41,879 bases of DNA from Isohypsibius dastychi (lineage: Eukaryota > Tardigrada > Eutardigrada > Parachela > Isohypsibiidae): assembly GCA_034696485.1 (NCBI GenBank), contig JAQIWT010000062.1:1-41879 (forward strand). Reading direction: 5' to 3'. Each line of letters starts with the position of its first letter. Within the stretch, counting starts at the first letter, position 1. A model generated the notes under the pieces. It saw only the letters and a list, made by a program, of their open reading frames with translations. It searched no databases and had not been told where the DNA came from. Positions 1-11,063 of this stretch are shown here, one piece after another. Made by a program: the position numbers and the translations under genes.

Positions 1-370
1 TGAGTGAGGCCCGGTCTAGTGAGAGAGGCAGACCAGCCTCAGCTGGCTCGGGCTTCGGGCATTGGGCTTCACTCACTCACTGATCTAATTTTAACCTTGG
101 CCGATTGACCGACTGCATCTATTGATTGCAGCTCTATAATTGATTAGGGCACCATCCACGCCGCTTTGAGAATCGGTAACGTTCCCCGCTGTGGCGGGTT
201 GGAAGAAAAGTACCATGTTGATCCCAACCATCAATTTTTTGGGAATATTTTCGTTTTTGCGATATGTAGGGTTTTTGGGCATCGGACGATTTTACTTTTT
301 CGAATTTCCGGTCTTTTATCCATCGCTTGTTTCACGATCGCCAGCTGGTACCAAGAATTTTTGCGCCATT
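1..370. other. Non-coding left edge with an imperfect inverted repeat
   Basis: No convincing exon precedes the DCAF4-like start codon at 371. An imperfect inverted repeat is visible: TGAGTGAGGCCC at positions 1-12 and GGGCTTCACTCA at about 65-76, 11 of 12 positions complementary, followed by more TCAC repeats. The stretch probably holds the 5' leader and promoter of the DCAF4-like gene, but I see no clear TATA box. An open frame continues upstream of 371 without a convincing ATG start. Confidence 0.4.
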
Positions 371-1893
371 ATGAACGGCAAAAGAACTTTGGAGGACAAA
401 AGCCTTCCGGATGTTCCTGTTCTTCCAGGCTTCCGATACGACTACAACAAACGACGGTACTTCCGAAATATTCCGGAGCTACCACAGAATAATTACAACG
501 TTGAGGCGAAAGTTCCAAAAGCGGCCAGATACGAATGCGGTGCCACAGGAATCTGGATTGCGCCGGAAATAAAATCGTCTTATTCCCTAGATTCAAGTTA
601 CAGTTCAGCGCTCGCGACGCGAACTGCTGTCACTCTTCAGCGCGAAATTGTTTATAAAAACCACAGCTATTTGAAAAAGCTCGAGGACGTATTCAGTCAT
701 CGTGGAACTCCTAGATACAAAAGTGTCACTATCTCCCAATCGCAGCATTTGAATCTGGATTTTCTTCTGGATACGGAATATCGACAGGTTGGAATCTGCT
801 CCGAAGACAGCATTCTGCTGGGCCGTGTTGATCCCACCACCGAAACGGTGCTCACGCATTCGGAAGTTCAGAAAGTGTAGGTAAAACCCAAATCCAAACA
901 AGTGGCTTCACTTTAGTCTCTAGACTTGATTTTTGATATTTTTTTTAGAAACGAGGAGGATGTGCCGACACACCAGATTAAATTGTCGCACATGCGTATA
1001 TGCAGCGCCGAGACATTCGTGGCATTTGGCGCGATGAGAGATGATAGCACTGCAAGCGCCGTGGTATTCCGAAAAAGTAACGATGACATAAGCGGGAAGG
1101 TATACGAAGAACTAAAGCCGGATTGTTCCAGTTGCACAAATGGAAAGGGACATTTTACGGCTGTATGGCGCAGGAAAGATAATGACAGGCTGGTTGTCCA
1201 GCGAAGTCATCCGGAAAGCTTCTTTGATGACCTGATGTCGCCCGGTCCTGCTTTCACTGACTGCCCGTTCAGCTGCCTTCAGTATTCCCCCTCGTTTGAG
1301 AACGTTGTTTATATCGGCACTGCAAACGGAGATATTATGTCCGTGGATCCCCGGGCTGCTCAGTTTTCGAAGATTCTGTCAAAAGAAGGTTGGCCGGAAG
1401 CCGGGCTGGACAATAAGTGCCGGATATCGTCGATGAAAGCGCTGAATGTAGGAATGTTATTTCGAATTTCGATGGTTGCGTATATTTAGTATGGTTTCAG
1501 AATCGTAACAGTTTGCTCACGATTGTTTCAACGGCTCCGTCGGAAGTATCCAAGATGCACCTGTGGGATCTACGCTGCACCAAGCGTCCTTCGGTTAGCT
1601 TCGAAGACACGTGCTTCCCTTCGCACGTTGATGAGTTGCGTATCAGTTTGTCATCAGATGATTCGTTAGCCGTTGTCTCAGATTCGGCAGGTGTTACTAG
1701 AATGTTTGACGTGAGTTCAGGGAACATGATGGCGCGCATCCCTGAGTTATTCCCAGATTTGCTCAATGGTGCTGTACGGAAACCTACAATCGCTTGTTAT
1801 ACGGATTCATTTGGTGGAATTTCATGTCGGCGGATACTAATGCTGTTCAGCTTGGGAAGCCCGACCAAAATTAATCTGTATGATTTTTCCTAA
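371..1893 (+). CDS. DCAF4: DCAF4-like WD-repeat protein, putative CUL4-DDB1 substrate receptor
   Basis: Three exons can be joined in frame: 371-876, 949-1447 and 1501-1893, giving about 465 residues (human DCAF4 is about 495). The N-terminus carries the family signature LPGFRYDYNKRRYFR near residues 18-32, which resembles the LPGFYYDPEKNRYFR-type motif of DCAF4. The rest is compatible with a degenerate WD40 propeller, and the third exon has MHLWDLRC, a WDxR (DWD-box-like) element of the kind that contacts DDB1. DCAF proteins act as substrate adaptors for CUL4 ubiquitin ligases; the substrate cannot be read from the sequence. I chose the start at 371 because it is the first ATG before the conserved block. 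The second donor is GTAGGA and that intron is only 53 nt. Family assignment is fairly good; the orthology claim rests mainly on the N-terminal motif. Confidence 0.75.
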
Positions 1894-2273
1894 CGAAATC
1901 TGTTTTCGGAATTTTGATTCATTGCGCAAGCGCAACTAGTCAGAAGCGTCAGCCCCCTGATACGTATCCAGGGCTTTCGATCTGATCGTTTTGTTTTCCT
2001 AAAAATAACGTTGTGCAACGGCCTAAACTGAACGCCAGAAAACTTTGTCAGCGTTTTATCTGTTGCGCTTTGTGATTTCATTCATGTTCAATCCTAGTTG
2101 ACCTGTTGAACTGATGTAGCGTGTGAAAAATATCTATCGTTTCGATAAAATCATATGCTTGCTTCTCTGAGTGATCACATTCAGAACCATCGAATTTTGA
2201 TCTGCTGTCGTTCTGAGATCAGTTCTTCGCTTGTTGAATACTGTTGTTAATTCGAATTTCGGAAAGTGCGTCA
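1894..2273 (+). other. Intergenic region between DCAF4-like and ECT2-like genes
   Basis: About 380 bases with no coding exon that I can support. It must hold the 3' end of the DCAF4-like gene and the promoter or leader of the ECT2-like gene. No canonical AATAAA or TATA box stands out. Confidence 0.4.
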
Positions 2274-4730
2274 ATGGAAATCGAGAGTTCTCAACCAGAG
2301 CTCAGCTCACCCCTGCAGTTCTGTTTCATCGAGAAGGAACTCGAACACCATCGAGAACTGATCGACAGTATTCAGCTCTTCAAAGCCAGCTATTTTCATC
2401 TGTGCGAAGCAGCTCTCCACGCAGCCTCACGGAAAAGGAACGACAAACGTATTATATTTGTTTCAAAAGAGTTCGAAGGGCATCCATTCCGAAATGCGAA
2501 GAAAGTATCCAAATCCATCCTGGGCCCACCTGCAGTTATTGCATTTGCGCATATTGGAGATATTCCCGAAATCCCTCCGATCAACCGACCACTTTACAAT
2601 TTGGTCTTGAAAGGCGCGATTCTTGTCGTTGACGGCTTTTCTGAGACAGTGACCGCCAAACTGATCAAGACAGTCCAGAGTCTGGGTGGAAGTGTCCTGA
2701 AGAGACTTTCGGAATCGTCAATCGCCAGGCACCATCCGTCACACTTGATTGCTCACTCTGGTCTGTGCAAGTCCTACCAAATTGCTTTGCAAAATCGGAT
2801 GAACGTGGTGAGTAACGTTGAACAAATTTTTGACGAAATACGTGCATTGTTTGATGTGTCCGAATTTTAGGTGAGGGAAGAGTGGCTTAAAGAACTCTGG
2901 TCACGTCGAGATGAAAAAGGATTAATTATTTCGCTTGACGTAACTCCTCGTCATCAGCTTGAGGTCAGTCTTTGCAAATTTACTGCTTGACGTCATGATG
3001 ACCAATTTAATCCAGGGACCGAATTTCCTGCGGAATGTCCGCGTTCACTTGCTGGGCTTTAGTCAGTCTGAGCTTAAACAGTGGAGTATCGCAGTCATTT
3101 CAGCCGGTGGAGTTGTTGATGAGGAAATCTCGTCTTCCACGAATGTAATTGTTTTGAATGAGAGTTGCAGCTCTTCGAGCTTGCAGTTGATGAGAGATAA
3201 TTTGAATATTCGAACGTATCGATTTACCTGTGAAAATGGGGAGCTTCTTTTCGACATCGAACCCAGCCAGACAGTTGTCGATACAGGATTCCTGAAGTCT
3301 TCTTTTCTCCATAAAGTCTGCGCACCTGTCGCCGATTTTGAGGCGCTCAGGGATGCTGGTGTGCTCTATCGGCACGGTCGACGGAAACGCAGACTGTCAT
3401 TGGAATCGGCTTTTGAACCGGAAGTATTTTCGAGGTAAGTTTCTTCCGAGATATCACTTCTTTTGTCACGATTTAGAAATCGCTATTTGAAACCTAGGTT
3501 TCCTACGATGTTTTTTTTGTGAAGGAAATATGCGTGAAACTGATGAATGTACTTTAATCCGATCTCATTTTAGTCTTGCTTCACTCTTTGTGGCTTGATA
3601 TATTTTCCCGTTTTAATTCTGATCCGTACATTGAATTTTCAGTCCGAAACGCCGACTTCTGCCGGAATCGCACCCAGTCATGCCACGTAGATTTGGAAAA
3701 TCTCCAGCAGCCAAGGCCAAGCCTCTGTCTCGTCGCTCTCCCAGTCCTAAAAAGCCGGTGCCAGCTGATATTCCAGCACGAGTTCAACAAGTGGTCGAAA
3801 GTCCCAAAGAATGCCAACCACTTGCCAGTGAACGATGGTATCGTGTGATGGAGCTACTGAACACAGAACGAAACTACGTTCGAATACTGACTAGTCTCTG
3901 GGATAATCTGATTGCTCCTCTTCGAGATCGATGTGGAGACGAGAATGCCTTGTTGGAATTTCCTCAGATTCATTCGATTTTTAGAAATTTGTTCGACATT
4001 TGCAAACTTCATCACACCATTATTCAAGATCTGGAAAAGGCCACTTGTAACTGGGAGGAAACGTGTCAGATTGGAACGGTTTGGGTCAAGCATGCACCAG
4101 CTTTCATCGAGCTCTATTCCTTATATATCAACAGTTTTGAAAGTTCTAAGATGGTTCTGGAGCAATGTGGTCACGAAAAGGCGGATTTTAGAAATTTTGT
4201 CAAAGGCGTCATGGATCTACCGGAATTTGGACGCTGTTCCCTTTCAGATATATTAATCAGGCCGGTTCAGAGGTGAGGAATATATCATCTATAAAATGGA
4301 CATCTACAATGCGTAATTATTTCCTTGTAGATTGCCCAGTGTTCTGTTGCTGTTGAGAGAACTTTCCAAACGTACCGAAGAGAACCATCCCGACTTCCGT
4401 GGACTTCAGTTGGCTGTTCTGGAAATGGAACGCGTCCTGCAACAACTCAATGAAAGCAAGCGCATTTCGGAAGTTGACGGACCTTCTGGTTCGGGACATG
4501 AAAGTCGGGGACTAAACGGAGCCAGCCAAGTTTCATTGAAACCAAGAAAATCTACCGGTACAAATCAAGCCTGGGAGAAGGCGAGAAAGCTGTCATCCAA
4601 AACGACCAACCGCTTATCCAAAGTGTTTTCATTCGGGACCAGGACTTCCGGTCTCAAACGCGCAGCTTCACAAGCGGTCTTGATTCCGGCGAAAAATGCC
4701 AAAAACAACCTTGTTTCGGAAAACATGTGA
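2274..4730 (+). CDS. ECT2: ECT2-like Rho guanine nucleotide exchange factor lacking the PH domain
   Basis: Five exons (2274-2807, 2871-2963, 3016-3434, 3643-4272, 4331-4730) join in frame to about 691 residues; human ECT2 is about 880-910. ECT2 (Drosophila Pebble) activates RhoA at the cell equator in cytokinesis. Residues about 105-300 contain two BRCT-like repeats, the second with VHLLGFSQSE and an AGGVVDE turn. A basic stretch with GRRKRRLS and SPKRRLL (about 335-355) looks like the nuclear-localisation S-loop. The DH domain starts at RWYRVMELLNTERNYV (about 413) and includes the hallmark ILIRPVQRLPSV (about 551-563). After NESKRISE (599-606), where ECT2 normally enters its PH domain, there is a linker of about 30 residues. 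A basic tail follows, with KVFSFG and LKRAAS (656-672), resembling the C-terminal tail of ECT2. The PH domain is therefore absent within one uninterrupted exon. Confidence 0.85.
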
Positions 4731-5084
4731 TTCTCTTCGCAACTTCTAGCAGCTAGATTTTCGGATTTTGTTTGGTAATATTTGGATCCCCGTGTTGTCA
4801 TTCTGTTCGCTTAGGTAAGACACTGTTGATCGCCCTTGAATTCGTGTTACGTACGGTTATCATGTTTGGGTTTTGTTCTTCTTTCATGTTCGGCACGCAG
4901 CTAATATTACTTATTAATTAACAGCTTTGTTTGTGATAAGTTAGCTTCAATTCAGTTTCGGATTAAAGGTCATTCATTCTGAGGATGCTAGATACAATTT
5001 GCGTGAACGTTTCAAATACAAGTAATGACAACTTCGATAAATTCTGTGAAGTAAACGTAAGAAGAAGAACGTAAGTTAAACGCA
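4731..5084. other. Convergent 3' intergenic region (ECT2-like / small Maf)
   Basis: This stretch separates two genes that converge tail to tail. It is AT-rich, with no splice-framed open reading frame. I found no perfect AATAAA on either strand; ACTTATTAATTAAC near 4909-4922 is the most AT-rich part. Both 3' untranslated regions presumably end here. Confidence 0.4.
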
Positions 5085-5586
5085 TTATGGTCGACCAGAA
5101 GTCGCAAGACGTAATTTGAGATCCATGACTTCTGCGGAGAATCTCACAATTATCACGTCCGGAAATATTAAGAAAATTCGTCTACCGTACCTGACTCGAT
5201 TGCTCGAGATTCGTCTTTCATCCGCTTAATTTTGTCGAGAAGATCTTCGCGCACAGTTTCTAACGTATCCTTCTGCTCCAGTCTTCTGTTTCGACAGTTC
5301 TAGTCAATCAAAACAATTCTCACTAAAACTGAAATGACTGAAAACAAACGAACGATACCGCGGCATATCCTCGATTTTTCAGCGTTCTCCTCCGTTGTTT
5401 CAGTCGTTTGACTTCTTCCTTCCCGAGTCCACGCAAACGTCGATTCAGTTCCGGAATGGAAAAGGTAACGAGTTCCATGTCAGATATTACAGTCGATTCG
5501 GGACCATCAAGGCCGTCCATATCAATTCCATCTGAAGGTGAATTGGAATTTGAGAAGTCCATGTCGTTCGACTTCGAGGAGGACAT
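5085..5586 (-). CDS. Small Maf bZIP transcription factor
   Basis: Three minus-strand exons (5586-5359, 5299-5191, 5131-5085) join in frame to 127 residues; vertebrate small Mafs are about 150-160. The Maf extended homology region is clear: [16 protein letters not shown] (about 38-52) and [20 protein letters not shown] (55-74). It runs into the basic region NCRNRRLEQ and a leucine-zipper-like segment to about residue 121. Almost nothing follows the zipper and there is no large acidic activation domain, which matches the small Maf class. Small Mafs are nuclear partners of CNC factors (Nrf2, CncC) at antioxidant and Maf-recognition elements. The ATG at 5586 was chosen because it is the only ATG before the conserved block. 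Caenorhabditis SKN-1 is known to work without a small Maf, so this gene argues weakly against a Caenorhabditis-like nematode. The gene is divergent from the PLA2G6-like gene. Confidence 0.9.
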
Positions 5587-5992
5587 GATTCCCCCAAGGA
5601 ATTGAGATATGATATGCTTCAACGCGTAGCTGCAGAGCTCCAATTCAAACGAATTTCACCAGGATATCATCACAAGTTCTGATGTGAATTCACAACGAAA
5701 CAGCTGGCAGGAGAGAAAGTTGTGTGGATTACGTCATGCTCGTGAAAACGTCATCGAAGTCGTTCCGCCCACCGTCCCACCCTGACCGTCTGGGATTCGA
5801 TGATTTTCGAAACCAAAACAAATCGATCCTTTTCCGATTCGATTTGTTGTCTGTGCCTGTGGGAAATCCTGTTTTTGTAATTTTGAGAATCTTACCTTGA
5901 GTGAATCGGTAAAGCAGATCTTATTTTGTTTGCAGAATATAAAAGAACTTTGCCGAATATATCGTATCTGCAGAAAATAACCGGCTTGGAAC
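5587..5992. promoter_or_regulatory. Divergent intergenic region, small Maf / PLA2G6
   Basis: About 400 bases separate the oppositely directed start codons at 5586 (minus) and 5993 (plus), so both promoters and leaders must lie here unless there are distant leader exons. No clear TATA box is seen for either direction. ATTTTCGAAACC near 5801-5812 and the TTTTGTTTGCAG polypyrimidine stretch near 5925-5936 are visible; the latter could be a splice acceptor of a leader exon for the plus-strand gene. Confidence 0.45.
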
Positions 5993-8900
5993 ATGGATTA
6001 TATTCGAAACATCCCATCGATGTTCCGAGGTGGCCGTCGCCAGACCGAGCTGATCCTGCCATTTATGTATTCCGTTGTAGCTGGCATGGAAGCGGACTAC
6101 ACGGGGTGCAGTCTCTGTAAACACAAACCGCCATTTGCTGTTTATGCAAAACCAGTCGGAGACAGATCCCCAAATCTGGATGCGGAAGCTGTCAAGAAAC
6201 TCTCCGTTGTATACGATTTGATTCTTCTAATACCAGCAACCGGAGGAGTTTTATCGTAATATGATAAGAACGCTGTTATGCTCATGCTTTTCGTACTCGC
6301 TGCAAGTAGTACTTGATCTGTTTCATTGTATTTGCAGCATATACCGTTCGCCTTCGGAAGAAAAGGTCGTGGAAGAACTCGATCAACTTTATCCTGTAGT
6401 CTACGAGTTCAGCAAGATTGATGACATTCCTGACTTCTGGAACCCAGTTAATATTAAGAACGTGTGTGGCTTTATCGCTTCTAATAAAGACTGGCCATCT
6501 GCTCATGTTGCCGCTTTCTTCGGTTGGTTGGAAGTTTGGACTTATGATTCTTTCAAGCAGTGAGTATCCTGCTGTTTTGCATCAGGGTGGAACGAATAGG
6601 AAGGTTATTTTTCCAGACGAGTAAATCTATCGAATCCCGCAAATGGAGAAGTTCCCCTCCATGTAGCAGTAAAACGTGGTCATTTGGAATTGGTCAAAGG
6701 CCTCATGGAGCTGGATGCCAGATTGGACATCGTTAATAATCTGGGTGACTCAGTATTCCATTATGCCGCCACTTCGACGCCCGAAATCATTAAGGTAGTG
6801 CGCTCGAAGTTATATCCTGTTGAAAAATCACGCGTTCCGTTATTTAGGAGCTTGGGAAAAGGTTGTCACCGATTCTCAACAGCGTCAACCATGCTGACCA
6901 GACTCCCTTGCTCTTGGCCTGTATGGCTGCAAAACAAGAATGCATTGAAACACTACTTTCAATGGGAACTGATCTTGCACAGAATAACAAAGTTCGCATT
7001 ATTTCCTCGCCTAATCAGAAGTCACTGCAGCTTCAGTAAGACACAGTTTAAGTTCTGTCATTAGTTGTTTGATTTTCCTCATTTTTTTAGATGTGGTGAG
7101 TCCCTCTGCAAAGTGTATCCAGATCTTTTGGATAACTCGGTAAAAACAGTTTACTAACGCTTGCCAAATCCTTATGGAAATTGAAGATCTTGTGATGATA
7201 GGCTATCAAATTTGGTGGAACTCCGATGCACTGGGTGAAAACCAAAGCCGGTGTAATGCGCTTCATGGGATGTGGCGTCAACATCGAAGGTCGGAATGAC
7301 CTCGGCGAGGTTGGATCGCAGATTTCCGGTTCGAAGAATTAAATATTCTTTTAACAAGTTGCCATTCTAGACACCCCTGCATTTGATGGTGATGCGATCT
7401 CGACTGGATTGTGCGATTGCACTATTAAGCCACGGAGCAAATATCGATGTTGTGGATTTCAAAGGGAACACTCCGCTCCACGTTGCCGTAATTTATGGAT
7501 CTCTGGAAATAGTCAAAGCTATGGTGGTTTTTGGAGGCGATATCAACACTCCAAACAAAGCCGGAGAAACTCCTTTGTCGTTGGCGGATGGATGCGCTCT
7601 GTGTAAACGACGTGATGAAATATTACTGGCGCTCAGTATTGCTCGTGGATCGAAAAAGAAACCATCTCCTATAATCCAGCAATATCGGCTGCAACTCCAT
7701 GACGAAATGAAGAAACATGGTCAACTGCCTGATGAGAATCCGCCGGTTGGATTAGACTTCCTCGATCGATTGCATGAGGCGATTGTTATCGATAAAAACT
7801 CGGATGGAGTTGATGACTCTTTAATAATCATGCATCCTAAACGGAAACTCCGGGTTCTGTGTTTGGATGGTGGAGGAATCAGAGGGTAATAGTAACCGGG
7901 ATATGTGAACTATATATTCGGGGCCAATCCAGTTTTTTCTAGGCTTGTGCTGATCGAGATGCTAATGGCATTGGAAGAGCTGGTTGATCGTCCTTTGAAG
8001 GATTGCTTCGATTGGGTTGCTGGGACCAGTACCGGTGCCAGTGTAGCACTTGCCGTTTCAACAGGTAAGAGTGCCGTCGTGGTCAGTCTCAATTAAGGTC
8101 ATTTTCTGATTTTCCAATAGGGAAGGATATGAAGCACGTAATGGGATTATATTTCCGGTTGAAGGATCGTGTTTTTGTTGGATCACGCCCATATGCGGCG
8201 GAGGCTTTTGAGACTATTCTGCAAGAGGAGTTCGGTTCGGAAACTGTGATGACTGATATCAAAGGACCAAAGTAATAATATTGCACATTAAATATATCAC
8301 ATTATATTACGCTTCATTTGATAAATATTTTCAGAGTTCTCATACCGAGTTTGCTCGTGGATAGACACCCTCCCAGCCTGCACTTTTTCCGTAATTACGA
8401 CCACCCTCAGCGGATGTCAGCAATTGAATCAGTTACGACGAAGAGCGGTCCCAAAGTTCTTTGCAAACCACCTGAGCCAAAAGGTCAGTTTGCAAGTATT
8501 TATCAGTGACGTCTCTAGTTAACGAGATCCTAATCGAGATGGACATGATTTATAGATCAGTTAGTGTGGAAAGCAGCTCGTGCATCAGGTGCTGCACCTA
8601 CCTACTTCCGGTCAATGGAAAGTTTCCTGGATGGTGGCTTAATGGCGAATAACCCTACACTCGACACTTTGACGGAAATATTTGACTACAACACGCATCT
8701 TAGACAGAATGTAAGACATCTTCGGCCGGTTGTAATGCATATTTTGGAGTTTTTCTCGAGTTTTGAAGGGCCGTAAAAAAGAGGCAAGTGAAGTATTTGC
8801 CGTCGTGTCTTTCGGTACTGGCCGGATGCCGATGCTGGCGGTACCCAGGTATGTCGATAATTTTTCGTTGTTATACACAGTCATGCAGGTTCTTGTGGTT

Positions 8901-9386
8901 TCAGCATTGACGTTTACTGGCCCGAAAGAATCTGGGATGCAGCGAAAATCAGCTTGAACGCATCCGCACTTGGTCGTCTTGTGATCGAGCAGGTATGTGT
9001 GAAAGCCCCATGATGACCTTTCCGACATTTTCAAACACTACTTTATCTGGTTTCGGTAGGCTTGTCAGAGTGAAGGTCGCGTTGTGGACCGAGCTCGAGC
9101 TTGGTGGTAAGCGGGTGACTTACGCATTTCACTCCCAGTTATGCAAAGGTTTTCTTTTCAGCGAATCTCATCTTATTCCTTTCTTCCGGTTCAGTCCGCA
9201 ATTTAGCAGAGAAATCCCACTAGACTGTGTTCACGATGAAACAGTGAGTGCATATGATTACCAGCTGTTTCAGTTTGAATGGGTGTTTCTTTTTAGCTTA
9301 TTGAAATGTTATGGGAAACGAGAGCATACATTGAAAGCGAAGGGGTCAAGCTGCGCCGATTGGCGAAACTGCTGCAGCAGAGATAA
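5993..9386 (+). CDS. PLA2G6: Calcium-independent phospholipase A2 beta (ankyrin repeats plus patatin domain)
   Basis: I can join exons 5993-6255, 6338-6559, 6617-6794, 6848-7035, 7091-7139, 7202-7309, 7371-7885, 7943-8064, 8121-8271, 8335-8483, 8556-8710, 8769-8848, 8905-8992, 9060-9106, 9162-9243 and 9297-9386. This gives 828 residues, or 811 if a likely 51-nt intron (6030-6080) is removed; human long-form PLA2G6 is 806. Ankyrin repeats occupy roughly residues 165-430 (for example [17 protein letters not shown] and [17 protein letters not shown]). The patatin domain has the oxyanion loop [10 protein letters not shown], the nucleophile elbow GTSTG (Ser about 520 in the spliced form, 519 in human) and the catalytic Asp in [11 protein letters not shown]. 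All catalytic residues are present. The enzyme hydrolyses the sn-2 acyl chain of phospholipids and works in membrane remodelling and mitochondrial maintenance. Confidence 0.95.
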
Positions 9387-9709
9387 ACGTTGTACTATTG
9401 TCATTTCCTGCTTTCTGTGGTACTTTGTTCACCAAAGGTAATGAAGTCTTTTTCGACTGTCATTTCGGATAATTAGCGCCGGTTTCTTTTGTTTATTGTT
9501 TATCTGTGATTTAAGCATGTCTGTTTCTAAAAAGCAAAAACAGAATGGTTGCGTATGCTGATGTTTGATTATGCTCGATGCCAGTTAATTTCGATTCATT
9601 TCGGTTGGTGTTAGATCGTATCCCGATGTTGCCAGGGTTACGACGGCTCATCGGAATTTCGAATCTGCTCTCTCCATTGCCGTTTTTCGTTTATTGAAGT
9701 TCAGAGAAC
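9387..9709 (+). other. Intergenic region between PLA2G6-like and eIF4E-like genes
   Basis: About 320 bases between two tandem plus-strand genes. No exon is supported. It includes the T-rich TTTGTTTATTGTTTATCTG near 9488-9506 and the leader of the downstream gene. No TATA box or poly(A) signal is convincing. Confidence 0.4.
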
Positions 9710-11063
9710 ATGGCCGCCGTCGCAGTTGAACGTCCTCCAGTCAACGAAGATGCAATTCGTATCATCAACTCGTTCAGGGATCCTACTCAAACTTATCTGG
9801 AGAGCCCGTGGACTCTGTGGATGGTGAACAAAAGCGATGCTCAAAACAAGACATGGCTCGAATGCATCCACCCGATTGCAACCTTCTCAACTATCCAACA
9901 GTTTTGGGGCATGTACAACAGTCTGAAGCCACCTTCTGAAATCCCGTCCTATTGGGAATACGCTTTGTTCCGTGGAGGTTTGGGTCGTCGAGTTATCGTA
10001 CCCGACTGGGATGACCATGAAAATGTTGGTGGCGGATGCATGCAGTCAACTGGCTTTAATCTGGACCCAAAAACCATCGACCATTTGTGGCGGGATATTT
10101 GCTTAAAGGTCATCGAAGAAGCCTGGATTCACACTTCGGTACAATCAAAAATGATTTTTTCGAACTGTGCGTTTAACAATTTTTCTGTAGGATTATATCA
10201 ACGGCATTCTAGTTTCGACTAAAAATGGTGCCACGCGATTTTATGTTTGGGTCGCCGCTTGCAAAGAGCATGTTTGGGAGGATGTACGAGAGCGAATCGA
10301 GGGGGTCTTTTCACAAGATTGTCGCACGCCTTTAAAATGGACACCTCATATGGAGAGAAAGAGCGAACGAAGCAGTAAAGCGGCCGCAGCTGCCCAGCGG
10401 GTAGCAGCTGCTAATTCAACCACCAGTGACATTGTTAAACGTCCTCGCGTCGTTCGAAGTCGATCTGTTGGTTTTCGAACTCCGGCTGGTCGCGCTAAGT
10501 TGGAGGCCGACATTAAAACCGACGAGTTCCTGGCTGCCAAACGAAGAAGCTTGTTGGAAACCCGGGAGCTCGCACTGGCCGCTAGGAGGTTGTTTGATAA
10601 TAACCTCAAAGAAACTCCGTCCGCTTCGCCCGCTTTCCGCGGGGTCACCGGATCGCAGTCTTATACTCAGTCGTTTAACAATCCGACTCAGCGCCGGGGA
10701 AGATCCTGCCATGGTCAGCATTTCAAGGGATATGCGGAATATCCGGTTTATAATAGCCGCGATAGAAACCGTGGTCAGGGTGAAGGAGATATCAACTCTG
10801 GTACGTCAAGACAGACTAGTTCCCAGTTTCGCCTTGAAAAATCTGGATTTCTTTCAGGGTCGCATAAGTACTGCTGCATGCATCATCCGTGCGGTTTTGC
10901 TAACCGACCTTCCGTTTTCCCGAAACAAAGAAGTGAAATGATTGACGTCAGCACTCAGTTCGTCCCACGAGCAAGTAATATGGCTGCTGGGGATGCGGCT
11001 GGTGGCAATCCGAATCCTGAGAACGGTGGCGCTGGAGACTCTTGCATTAATAAAGAGAATTAA
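9710..11063 (+). CDS. eIF4E-like cap-binding protein with a long C-terminal extension
   Basis: Exons 9710-10138, 10191-10800 and 10858-11063 give 414 residues; if the last intron (57 nt, a multiple of three) is retained the product has 433. Ordinary eIF4E is about 200-250. The core (about 30-196) keeps the cap-stacking tryptophans Trp49 (KTWLEC) and Trp100 (PDWDD), plus Trp66 (QFWGMYN, the eIF4G/4E-BP contact), Trp127 and Trp163. The acidic cap-contact residue is Asp101 where human eIF4E has Glu103, and the usual GGRW is GGGCM, so the phosphate-binding side looks altered. The tail (197-414) is rich in Arg, Ala and Ser (KAAAAAQRVAAA, RRSLLETRELALAARR), then has a Cys/His cluster (HKYCCMHHPCGF) and ends Gly/Asn-rich. 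It may be a specialised translation regulator; that is inference. AATAAA follows at 11155-11160. Confidence 0.85.

Noticed and set aside
5993-9386. Bacterial patatin acquired by transfer
   Set aside because: The gene has 16 or 17 short introns and the ankyrin-patatin order of animal PLA2G6, so it is an ordinary animal gene.
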